Below are positions 15,762 to 23,662 of a DNA stretch of 51,122 nucleotides, one piece after another. The DNA comes from Rubrolithibacter danxiaensis (GTDB taxonomy: Bacteria > Bacteroidota > Bacteroidia > Sphingobacteriales > Sphingobacteriaceae). The DNA lies in the NCBI RefSeq assembly GCF_047272945.1, contig NZ_JBKOPS010000018.1, positions 1 through 51,122 on the forward strand, read 5' to 3'. The notes under the pieces were generated by a model. The model was given only the letters and a program-made list of their open reading frames with translations, was not told the origin of the DNA and searched no databases. Each line of letters opens with the position of its first letter. The stretch's first letter is position 1. A program made the position numbers and the translations under genes.

Positions 15762-16940
15762 ATGAAAGATGTTTACATTATTTCAGCAGTAAGAACACCT
15801 ATTGGAAGCTTTGGCGGAAATCTTTCTTCGCTTTCTGCCACCCAACTGGGGGCCTTTGCAATACAAGCAGCAGTAGAGCGGGCAAAAATCGCACCTAATG
15901 ACGTTCAAGAAGTGTATATGGGGAACGTAATGTCTGCTAATCTTGGTCAGGCTCCAGCTACGCAGGCAGCAAAATTTGCAGGATTGCCCGATATTCCCGC
16001 AACAACCATAAATAAAGTTTGCGCATCGGGAATGAAAGCTGTAATGCTGGCAACTCAGAGTCTTGCTCTCGGGGATAATGACACAGTTATTGCCGGAGGC
16101 ATGGAAAGCATGAGTAATGTTCCTTTTTATTTAGACCATGCCAGAAACGGATATAAATTAGGTAACGGACAGCTAATAGACGGACTGGTAAAAGATGGCC
16201 TCTGGGATGTGTACAATAACTTTCACATGGGTTCTGCGGCAGAACTTTGTGCTGTAGATTGTAATATCAGCCGGGAAGAACAGGATACTTATGCAATAGA
16301 ATCGTACAGGCGGTCGCAGCTGGCGCAAAGAGAAGGTAAGTTCAAAAACGAAATTATTCCAATTGAAATAAAAGACCGTAAGGGCTCCCTGACGCTTATT
16401 TCAGAAGATGAAGAGCCTGCTACAGTTAAGTTTGATAAAATCCCTGTATTAAAACCTGTTTTTAAGCCTGATGGAACTGTTACCGCTGCAAATGCATCTA
16501 CTCTTAATGACGGAGCTGCAGCATTGGTATTGATGAGTAAAGAAAAAGCAGAACAGTTAGGTGTAAAACCTTTAGCCCGGATCCTATCTTTTGCAGATGC
16601 ACAGCAACAGCCGGAAAAATTCACCACTGCTCCTTCCAAAGCTATTCCGATTGCTCTTAAAAAGGCGGGATTAGAATCAAAGGCTATTGATTTTTTTGAA
16701 ATAAACGAAGCTTTCTCGGTAGTTTCCCTTGCAAACAACAAAGCACTTAATCTTGATCCTGCAAAAGTAAATGTAAACGGAGGAGCTGTTTCTTTAGGCC
16801 ATCCACTTGGTGCTTCAGGTGCCCGGATTATCGTTACACTCCTCTCGGTTTTACAACAGAATCAAGGCCGTATCGGCTGTGCTGCCATCTGTAATGGCGG
16901 TGGCGGTGCAAGTGCCATTATCATAGAGAATTTGAATTAA
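15762..16940 (+). CDS. Acetyl-CoA C-acetyltransferase (thiolase)
   Basis: A 392-aa thiolase, degradative or biosynthetic, condensing or cleaving acetoacetyl-CoA. Starting at this ATG gives the canonical 'MKDVYIISAVRTPIGSFGG' opening; a TTG 66 bp upstream would add an untypical tail. The active-site Cys lies in 'TTINKVCASGMKAV', the catalytic His in 'INEAFSVV' and 'GGAVSLGHPLGASGARI', and the second Cys in 'GCAAICNGGGGASA'. Length matches the family. The next gene starts 1 bp after the stop, so the two are co-transcribed. Confidence 0.95.
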   Translation: MKDVYIISAVRTPIGSFGGNLSSLSATQLGAFAIQAAVERAKIAPNDVQEVYMGNVMSANLGQAPATQAAKFAGLPDIPATTINKVCASGMKAVMLATQSLALGDNDTVIAGGMESMSNVPFYLDHARNGYKLGNGQLIDGLVKDGLWDVYNNFHMGSAAELCAVDCNISREEQDTYAIESYRRSQLAQREGKFKNEIIPIEIKDRKGSLTLISEDEEPATVKFDKIPVLKPVFKPDGTVTAANASTLNDGAAALVLMSKEKAEQLGVKPLARILSFADAQQQPEKFTTAPSKAIPIALKKAGLESKAIDFFEINEAFSVVSLANNKALNLDPAKVNVNGGAVSLGHPLGASGARIIVTLLSVLQQNQGRIGCAAICNGGGGASAIIIENLN

Positions 16941-16941
16941 G

Positions 16942-17862
16942 ATGAAAAGAACAGCATATATTATCTTCTTTCTTACCTGTATTTCACACTCAATTTTTGC
17001 CCAGCATTCAGATCCTGCAAAATTTAAGCATCAGTTACAGGTTTATGAAGACAGCCTTCGACGTATCAGTTACCAGGTTATCAATAATGAAAACGAACCG
17101 GAACGATACAACAACAATTATAAATTTATAAAAACGCTGATAAGTGCCTTAAAGGTTCCGAATTCATTTAATTATGATTTTGATTCGTTAAAAACCGTTT
17201 CTATACTTACTTCTTCCGATATGCGCTTCCGCATATTTACATGGCATGTGCTAAATAATGATGGTAGTTACCGTTATTATGGAACAATCCAAATGAATTA
17301 TCCGGATGGTAAATTAAAAATGTTTCCACTGGTAGATTATACTTCAACTATAAAAGATCCGGCTGATACCGTTACTTCAAATGAAAACTGGTATGGAGCT
17401 CAGTATTACAAAATTATCCCGGTTACTTACAATGTAAAAACACCCTATTATATTTTGCTCGGCTGGAAAGGAAATTCTCCGAAAACCACTAAAAAAGTAA
17501 TAGAAGCTTTGTATTTTAAAGATGATAAGGCCGTATTTGGGATGCCTGTTTTCGATGCCGGAAAAGAGAAAAAAGACAATAAACGGGTAATTTTTGAATA
17601 CAGCAGACAGGTTTCCATGTTATTGAACTATCTGCCTAAAGAAGGAATGATTGTTTTTGACCACCTCGCTCCTCCTGATCCTAAAATGAAAGAAAAATTT
17701 GATATGTACGGACCGGACATGTCTTATGACGGATTAAAACTCGTTAACGGTCGCTGGAAGCTGGAGGAAGACCTTCGTTTAAAAAACCCTCCCAATAATA
17801 ACGACGAAAATTTCAATGATCCCAAAAAACCTGCCAACGTAACTAAAAGAAAGCTTTATTAA
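16942..17862 (+). CDS. Secreted protein of unknown function
   Basis: A 306-aa protein with a clear signal peptide (residues 1-20, ending 'SIFAQ'). I do not recognise a family. The mature part is mixed alpha/beta, with aromatic-rich stretches such as 'SDMRFRIFTWHVLNNDGSYR', 'NYPDGKLKMFPLVDYT' and 'VIFEYSRQVSMLLNYL', and a basic tail. Similar hypothetical proteins occur, as far as I recall, across Sphingobacteriales and Cytophagales. It starts 1 bp after the thiolase stop and ends 34 bp before the DPP4 gene. No cysteine pairs, catalytic triad or lipobox is apparent; a binding role in the periplasm is a guess only. Confidence 0.75.
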   Translation: MKRTAYIIFFLTCISHSIFAQHSDPAKFKHQLQVYEDSLRRISYQVINNENEPERYNNNYKFIKTLISALKVPNSFNYDFDSLKTVSILTSSDMRFRIFTWHVLNNDGSYRYYGTIQMNYPDGKLKMFPLVDYTSTIKDPADTVTSNENWYGAQYYKIIPVTYNVKTPYYILLGWKGNSPKTTKKVIEALYFKDDKAVFGMPVFDAGKEKKDNKRVIFEYSRQVSMLLNYLPKEGMIVFDHLAPPDPKMKEKFDMYGPDMSYDGLKLVNGRWKLEEDLRLKNPPNNNDENFNDPKKPANVTKRKLY

Positions 17863-17896
17863 TACACCTCAACTTTATCTTATTTCCCTAAACTAA

Positions 17897-20071
17897 ATGA
17901 AGAAAATTTTAATACTCCTCTTATTTGCCGGCTCTGTTTCTGCCCAAACAAAAAAAGATATCACATTAGAAGATATTTTTAAGAAAGGGCTTTTCGCCCA
18001 GCAGACAGTAAGTGGCCTGCACTCCATGAAAGACGGTAAAACCTATGTTTCGATAGAAACTGATAACAAAGGAGAAAGTTACGTAGCTAAAAACAATTAC
18101 AGCGACGGGAAAACTGCAACCGTACTATTTTCTCAAAAGGATTTAAATTATAACGGCAATACCCTTCCCGTAAGTACAGATTTTGATGCAAATGAAAGCA
18201 AGGCACTCATTGCCAAAGACGAAGAAGCTATCTATCGTCATTCAACACGTGCTTCTTACTTTGTTTACGATTTAAAAACAAAAGAGATAATTGAAGTATC
18301 TGCAAACGGAAAACAAATGTATGCTACCTTCTCTCCCGATGGTTCTAAAGTTGCTTTTGTAAGAGACAATAACATTTTCATTAAAGATTTAAACACCAAA
18401 GAAGAAACTCAAATAACCACTGACGGAAAATTCAACGGGATTATAAACGGAGGATCTGATTGGGTTTATGAAGAAGAATTTTCTTTTGCAAAGGCATTTT
18501 TCTGGAGTCCAGACAGTAAAAAAATAGCTTTCTATAAATTTGACGAATCGCATGTTCCGGAATTTTCCATGACCTTATACGAGGGCCTCTATCCTACTGA
18601 ATACCGATATAAATATCCCAAGGCCGGAGAAAACAATTCGGTTGTTAGTATCCATATTTACAACCTTGCTGATAAAACAACCAAAAATGTAAACGTTGGG
18701 CCCGAAAAAGATCAATACATTCCAAGAATAAGATGGACAAAAAGTCCGGCAAGCCTTTTCGTACTACGTCTCAACAGGCATCAGAATAAATTGGATTATC
18801 TGCTTGTCAATGCTAATTCAGGCGAGTCGAAAGTTATTTTAACAGAAAATGATAAGTATTATATTGATATTGAAAAAGAGCAGCTTCGTTTTTTAGATAA
18901 TGGAAAGCAGTTCATCAACGTAAGCGAGCGTGATGGATTTAACCATATTTATTTATACGATCTGAGTGGGAAGATTATCAACCAGGTTACAAAAGGCAAC
19001 TGGGAAGTTACTGACGTTTATGGCATAGATGAAAAAAACAACCGGATTTACTACCAGTCGGCAGAAAGTTCTCCGCTTAAAAGGGACGTGTATTCCATTT
19101 CACTTAACGGAACTAACAAAAAGAAGATCAGCACGCTGGAAGGCACAAACAACGCCGTTTTCAGTGAGGATTTCAGTTATTATATTTTAACACACAGCAC
19201 CAGCAACTCTGCTTCATTAACTACACTGCATGATAAATCGGGAAAACTGATAAGAACACTGGAAGACAACGAAGCGTTAGAGCAAAGATTAAAAGCATAC
19301 AATATCACCCCTACCGAATTTTTCACCTTTAAAACATCTGAAGGAATTTCGCTGAACGGGTACATGATAAAACCTCCTGCATTTAACGGATCAAAAAAGT
19401 ACCCGGTTTTAATGTATGTATATGGAGGCCCGGGAAGCCAGAATGTAAGTGACAGCTGGGGCGGTACAAGAAAAGCGTGGTTCAATTATTTAGCCCAATT
19501 GGGATATATTGTAGTATGTGTTGATAACCGCGGAACAGGTTTCAGGGGTGCAGAGTTTAAGAAACTGACGTATAAACAACTGGGCAAATACGAAACTATT
19601 GATCAGATTGAAGCGGCAAAATGGCTGGCTTCGCAATCCTATGTAGATCCGTCAAGAATCGGGATCTGGGGCTGGAGTTATGGCGGCTACATGTCTTCTT
19701 TATGTATCACCAAAGGCGCCGGTGTATTTAAAGCTGCAATAGCTGTAGCTCCTGTTACTACCTGGAGATTTTATGATACCATTTATACCGAACGTTACTT
19801 GCAAACCCCACAGGAAAATCCGGAAGGATACGACCAGAACTCTCCCATTAACTTTGCTGATAAATTAAAAGGAAAGTTTCTTCTGGTTCATGGAACCGGC
19901 GACGATAATGTTCATTTTCAGAACAGCGTTATGCTTTCAGAAGCCTTAATTCAAGCAAATAAACAATTTGAACAAGCCTATTATCCAAATAAAAATCATG
20001 GAATTTACGGGGGCAACACAACCATTCATCTGTATAAAAGAATGACGGATTTTATTGTGGAGAACCTGTAA
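17897..20071 (+). CDS. Prolyl dipeptidyl peptidase (DPP4-like, family S9)
   Basis: A 724-aa exported serine peptidase. It has a signal peptide (MKKILILLLFAGSVSAQ), an N-terminal beta-propeller (about 30-490) and a C-terminal alpha/beta hydrolase. The propeller carries the double-Glu motif that fixes the substrate N-terminus ('WVYEEEFSFAKAFFWSPDS', E192-E194). The triad is Ser594 in 'GWSYGGY', Asp669 in 'HGTGDDNVHFQ' and His701 in 'KNHGIYGG'. It removes X-Pro or X-Ala dipeptides in the periplasm. The POT transporter 78 bp downstream would import the resulting dipeptides, a sensible functional pair. Confidence 0.95.
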   Translation: MKKILILLLFAGSVSAQTKKDITLEDIFKKGLFAQQTVSGLHSMKDGKTYVSIETDNKGESYVAKNNYSDGKTATVLFSQKDLNYNGNTLPVSTDFDANESKALIAKDEEAIYRHSTRASYFVYDLKTKEIIEVSANGKQMYATFSPDGSKVAFVRDNNIFIKDLNTKEETQITTDGKFNGIINGGSDWVYEEEFSFAKAFFWSPDSKKIAFYKFDESHVPEFSMTLYEGLYPTEYRYKYPKAGENNSVVSIHIYNLADKTTKNVNVGPEKDQYIPRIRWTKSPASLFVLRLNRHQNKLDYLLVNANSGESKVILTENDKYYIDIEKEQLRFLDNGKQFINVSERDGFNHIYLYDLSGKIINQVTKGNWEVTDVYGIDEKNNRIYYQSAESSPLKRDVYSISLNGTNKKKISTLEGTNNAVFSEDFSYYILTHSTSNSASLTTLHDKSGKLIRTLEDNEALEQRLKAYNITPTEFFTFKTSEGISLNGYMIKPPAFNGSKKYPVLMYVYGGPGSQNVSDSWGGTRKAWFNYLAQLGYIVVCVDNRGTGFRGAEFKKLTYKQLGKYETIDQIEAAKWLASQSYVDPSRIGIWGWSYGGYMSSLCITKGAGVFKAAIAVAPVTTWRFYDTIYTERYLQTPQENPEGYDQNSPINFADKLKGKFLLVHGTGDDNVHFQNSVMLSEALIQANKQFEQAYYPNKNHGIYGGNTTIHLYKRMTDFIVENL

Positions 20072-20100
20072 GCGATTGTAAAATATTTGCTGAAATAGTT

Positions 20101-20127
20101 TTTGAAAGTTGAATTTGGGGTACTTTG
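20101..20127 (+). promoter_or_regulatory. Promoter candidate for POT transporter gene
   Basis: TTTG at 20101-20104 and TACTTTG at 20121-20127, close to the Bacteroidota -33/-7 pair. A transcript would start near 20134, about 16 nt before the ATG at 20150. This suggests the transporter can be transcribed apart from the peptidase gene. Confidence 0.4.
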
Positions 20128-20149
20128 GCCCCTTTATTAAAAAACAAAC

Positions 20150-21625
20150 ATGAAAAGTGAGATACAGGAAGATAAATTAAATAAAGGCTCCTACCCGCAA
20201 AGTATTCCTTATATTATTGGGAACGAAGCAGCAGAAAGATTCAGTTTTTACGGCATGCGTTCCATCCTTGCTACTTTTCTGGTGGCACAGTTTTTCAATC
20301 CCTCCCTTAATCCCGCTATGCAGAACGTGGCCGAAGCCCAGGCCAATGAAGCTACCCATTTTTTTGTTTCTCTGGCTTATACCCTGCCTTTTGTAGGCGC
20401 TATTATGGCCGATTGGTTTTTCGGGAAATATAAGGTCATTTTGTATGTATCTGTTATTTACTGTATCGGACATCTTTTTCTCGCATTATTTGATACCAAT
20501 CTTGAATGGTTCAGGTATGGACTGATACTGATAGCAATAGGTGCAGGGGGAATTAAGTCTTGCGTTTCGGCGAATGTTGGAGATCAGTTCGACAAAAAAA
20601 ACCAGCATCTGATGTCTAAAGTATATGGCTGGTTTTATTTCAGCATTAATGCCGGATCTGTTATTTCCACTATTCTTATTCCCTGGGTGTACGCGGCATA
20701 CGGGGCTTCATGGGCTTTTGGAATTCCCGGAATTTTAATGGCATTAGCTACCGTTATTTTCTTTTTGGGACGCAAGCAGTATGTCAGAGTTCCGCCATCT
20801 GGTATAAAGAAAGATAATTTTGTTTTTATTTCTCTGTATGCCTTATTCAATGCAGGAAAAAGAAAGAAAGGAATGTCTTTACTGGATGTAGCAAAGGAGA
20901 AATTTGATTCAGAAAAAGTAGAAGGTATTAAGGCGGTTTACAGGGTAATGGCTGTTTTTGCATTTATTCCAATATTTTGGGCAATGTGGGATCAAAACCT
21001 TTCTGAATGGGTATTGCAGGCAACGAAATTAGATTTACGGATTGCAGGATTTACCTTATTGCCTGAACAGGTACAAACAGTAAATCCGATTTTCCTGCTG
21101 CTGTTTATACCAATTTTCAATTACGGAATTTACCCTTTCTTTGATCGTATGGGGCTTAAAACCACTCCCCTTCGCCGCATAGGTGCAGGACTGGTATTAA
21201 CCGCATTGTCCTTTGTAATTATTGCACTGCTTCAAAACGAAATAGACCACGGCAGGCATCCTTCTGTCTGGTGGCAAATTCTGGCATATATGATCTTATC
21301 GGCAGGTGAAGTTCTGGTTTCAATAACCGGATTGGAATATGCTTATACTCAAAGTCCTAAATCAATGAAAAGCACCATGACCGCAATCTGGTTACTTACA
21401 GTTGCAGTTGGTAACGTATTTACAGCATTGGTTAACAGCAGTATCTCAAACAATGGTTTTTTCGCTCATTTACAGGGCGCCAGCTATTACTGGTTCTTTG
21501 TCGGTTTGATAAGTGTCTTTATTGTGGTTTACCTTTTTGTATCACCACGTTTAAAAGAACGAAGTTATATAGCAGAGCCGGAGGATGAAGTGCTCACTGC
21601 CTCCAATGCGCCTCACGGACAATAA
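20150..21625 (+). CDS. POT/PTR family proton-dependent oligopeptide transporter
   Basis: A 491-aa inner-membrane symporter with about 12-14 TM helices. The POT signature E-x-x-E-R-F appears as 'NEAAERFSFYGMRSI' near residue 24, and 'GAIMADWFFGKYKVI' and 'GAGGIKSCVSANVGDQF' are the two further family motifs. 'FYFSINAGSVISTIL' follows. It imports di- and tripeptides with protons, fitting the upstream dipeptidyl peptidase. The gene ends in a strong terminator (21634-21657). Confidence 0.95.
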   Translation: MKSEIQEDKLNKGSYPQSIPYIIGNEAAERFSFYGMRSILATFLVAQFFNPSLNPAMQNVAEAQANEATHFFVSLAYTLPFVGAIMADWFFGKYKVILYVSVIYCIGHLFLALFDTNLEWFRYGLILIAIGAGGIKSCVSANVGDQFDKKNQHLMSKVYGWFYFSINAGSVISTILIPWVYAAYGASWAFGIPGILMALATVIFFLGRKQYVRVPPSGIKKDNFVFISLYALFNAGKRKKGMSLLDVAKEKFDSEKVEGIKAVYRVMAVFAFIPIFWAMWDQNLSEWVLQATKLDLRIAGFTLLPEQVQTVNPIFLLLFIPIFNYGIYPFFDRMGLKTTPLRRIGAGLVLTALSFVIIALLQNEIDHGRHPSVWWQILAYMILSAGEVLVSITGLEYAYTQSPKSMKSTMTAIWLLTVAVGNVFTALVNSSISNNGFFAHLQGASYYWFFVGLISVFIVVYLFVSPRLKERSYIAEPEDEVLTASNAPHGQ

Positions 21626-21633
21626 CATTATTT

Positions 21634-21657
21634 AGCACAGCAAGGCTGTGCTTTTTT
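21634..21657 (+). terminator. Intrinsic terminator of POT gene
   Basis: An 8-bp stem (AGCACAGC, 3-nt loop AAG, GCTGTGCT) running into six Ts, starting 8 bp after the transporter stop. A GTG at 21648 that would extend the next gene lies inside this hairpin, which argues against that start. Confidence 0.85.
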
Positions 21658-21689
21658 GTTTGTTTCTTATATTCGTCCAAAAATTATCC

Positions 21690-22427
21690 GTGTTATCTGA
21701 TAGCCTAGTTATAATTCCCACTTACAACGAAAAGGAGAACATTGAAAAAATCATTCGAAAAGTTTTTTCATTATCTGTTCCTTTTCATATTTTAATTGTG
21801 GATGATGGCTCGCCAGACGGAACCGCAGGGATTGTAAAACATTTACAAGGCGAATTTTCTGGTAAACTGCATTTGGAAGAACGAAAAGGGAAACAAGGAT
21901 TGGGCACAGCTTATATCCACGGCTTTAAATATGCACTTAAAAGAGATTATGAGTATATTTTTGAAATGGATGCCGATTTTTCTCACAATCCCGATGACCT
22001 TGTCCGCTTACGGGAATCCTGCAATGCAGGAGCTGATGTTGCAATAGGATCGAGATATGTAAAAGGGGTAAATGTAGTAAACTGGCCGATGAGCCGTGTG
22101 CTGATGTCATACTTTGCATCTTCTTATGTCCGGTTTATAACAGGAATCAGTATTCGGGATGCTACTGCCGGTTTTAAATGCTACAGGCGAATTGTTCTTC
22201 AAACCATTAATCTGGATAAAATCCGTTTTGTAGGTTATGCTTTCCAGATAGAAATGAAATTTACAGCCATTAAATGCGGTTTTAAAGTGGTAGAAGTTCC
22301 TATCATCTTTACCGACAGAACCGAAGGCACCTCGAAGATGAGTACACGCATTTTCCGGGAAGCATTTTTAGGAGTTATCCAGATGAAAATTAATAGCTGG
22401 TTTAAAAAATATCCCAAATCAGCATAA
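21690..22427 (+). CDS. Polyprenol monophosphomannose synthase (DPM1-like GT2)
   Basis: A GT2-family glycosyltransferase of about 245 aa that transfers mannose or a related sugar from a nucleotide donor to polyprenyl phosphate. Motifs: 'LVIIPTYNEKENIEKIIRK' at the start, 'ILIVDDGSPDGTAGIV', 'FEMDADFSHNPDDL' (metal-binding DAD), 'IGSRYVKG' and 'DATAGFKCYRR'. There is no C-terminal TM pair, as in soluble DPM1-like enzymes. I choose the GTG at 21690 because the GTG at 21648 is buried in the upstream terminator; the catalytic domain starts right after either one. There is no good ATG. Confidence 0.88.
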   Translation: MLSDSLVIIPTYNEKENIEKIIRKVFSLSVPFHILIVDDGSPDGTAGIVKHLQGEFSGKLHLEERKGKQGLGTAYIHGFKYALKRDYEYIFEMDADFSHNPDDLVRLRESCNAGADVAIGSRYVKGVNVVNWPMSRVLMSYFASSYVRFITGISIRDATAGFKCYRRIVLQTINLDKIRFVGYAFQIEMKFTAIKCGFKVVEVPIIFTDRTEGTSKMSTRIFREAFLGVIQMKINSWFKKYPKSA

Positions 22428-22506
22428 AAGCTGTTCTTAAAGATAAATAGTTGCCTTTCAATATAAGTTTTTCATTATATTAGAGCTTTTATAATTTCAT
22501 TTTTTA

Positions 22507-23523
22507 TTGATGAAAAGGCTGTTCGGTTTTCTATTTTTATTACTCTCCACACAATCCATAACAGCGCAGCAACGCCCTCAGTACACTCAATATATATTTA
22601 ATAATTATTTACTTAATCCCGCTTTAAGCGGTATTGAAAGTTATATAGATGTAAAAGGCGGCTACCGAAACCAATGGAACGGGCTTGACGGCGCACCTGT
22701 AACAACTTATATCTCCGTCAACGCCCCTATCGGAAGAAACTTCATTTACAGCAATGCCAACTCATTTTCCTCTGATGGCAATAACCCAATGAACCGCAGC
22801 TACGTGCAAAGTTATATGGCTGCCGAACCTCATCACGGAGTGGGCATGCATGCAGTAATTGATAAAGCCGGGCCAATAAGCCGTACTGACCTAAATATAA
22901 CCTACGCGTATCACCTGGGATTAAGTGAACAGGTCAATTTTGCAGTAGGAGTTGCAGCCGGAATATCAAAAATCAACCTGGATGTTTCTAAAATAAGCGT
23001 TGGAGATCCGGGAAGCATTGATCCTGCTATAACAGGCGAAAGCAGCCAGCTAAAACCGGATCTGGGCGCAGGCATATGGTTGTATGGCCCTCGTTTTTTT
23101 GCCGGAATTTCTGGCCAGCAATTATTAGGACAGAAATTGACTTTCGGTGATGAAAGTTCTTCAGATCCGGGTAAACTTAGTCCTCATTTTTTTACTACAG
23201 CCGGCTATAAACTCTTTATGGGAGAAAATATTGCAGCTATTCCTTCCCTCATGGTCAAATTTGTATCTCCTGCACCGGTTTCATTTGATACCAATGTCAA
23301 ACTCGCGTTCCAGGATAAATTCTGGCTAGGCGGCAGTTATCGTGTAAACGATTCTTTTGCAGCTATGGCAGGTTTTAACCTCAGCCATCTTTTCAACTTC
23401 AGTTACTCCTATGATTTTACAACCTCAGAGTTAAAATCAGTTAGCCGTGGTTCGCACGAAATTGTTTTAGGCTTATTATTAAACAATCATTATAAGGTTA
23501 CCTGTCCTCAACACCAGTTCTGA
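22507..23523 (+). CDS. PorP/SprF-family type IX secretion membrane protein
   Basis: A 338-aa outer-membrane beta-barrel with a signal peptide ending 'SITAQ'. The family opening 'QRPQYTQYIFNNYLLNPAL' and 'GGYRNQWNGLDGAPVTTYIS' are diagnostic of PorP/SprF. Later strands ('HHGVGMHAVIDKAGPISRTD', 'YAYHLGLSEQVNFAVGVAAG') follow the family. These proteins are linked to T9SS cargo of the type-B C-terminal domain group and gliding adhesins, often encoded beside a large cargo protein. No such cargo gene is adjacent here, which is slightly unusual. Phylum marker for Bacteroidota. Confidence 0.92.
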   Translation: MMKRLFGFLFLLLSTQSITAQQRPQYTQYIFNNYLLNPALSGIESYIDVKGGYRNQWNGLDGAPVTTYISVNAPIGRNFIYSNANSFSSDGNNPMNRSYVQSYMAAEPHHGVGMHAVIDKAGPISRTDLNITYAYHLGLSEQVNFAVGVAAGISKINLDVSKISVGDPGSIDPAITGESSQLKPDLGAGIWLYGPRFFAGISGQQLLGQKLTFGDESSSDPGKLSPHFFTTAGYKLFMGENIAAIPSLMVKFVSPAPVSFDTNVKLAFQDKFWLGGSYRVNDSFAAMAGFNLSHLFNFSYSYDFTTSELKSVSRGSHEIVLGLLLNNHYKVTCPQHQF

Positions 23524-23618
23524 TTGGCTTATATCAGGCTATCTTTCTATTCCTTTTCTAATGGGAATTATTATTTTTGATTTCACAATCAGATTCTAAC
23601 TGTTAATTCCTGTATTTT

Positions 23619-23645
23619 TTGCTATTAAATTTATTTTAATAGCAA
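23619..23645. promoter_or_regulatory. Perfect 11-bp palindrome in leader of dehydrogenase gene
   Basis: TTGCTATTAAA, a 5-nt gap and its exact complement, ending 17 bp before the ATG at 23663. A TA-plus-T-run-plus-G stretch (23613-23621) resembling a -7 box overlaps its left edge. It could be an operator or a leader hairpin; there is no U-tract after it. Confidence 0.4.
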
Positions 23646-23662
23646 CCAAACTGCTTAAACTA

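Noticed and set aside
21648..21689. Upstream GTG start for the mannosyltransferase
   Set aside because: The codon lies inside the stem of the preceding terminator, so mRNA starting after termination could not use it well.
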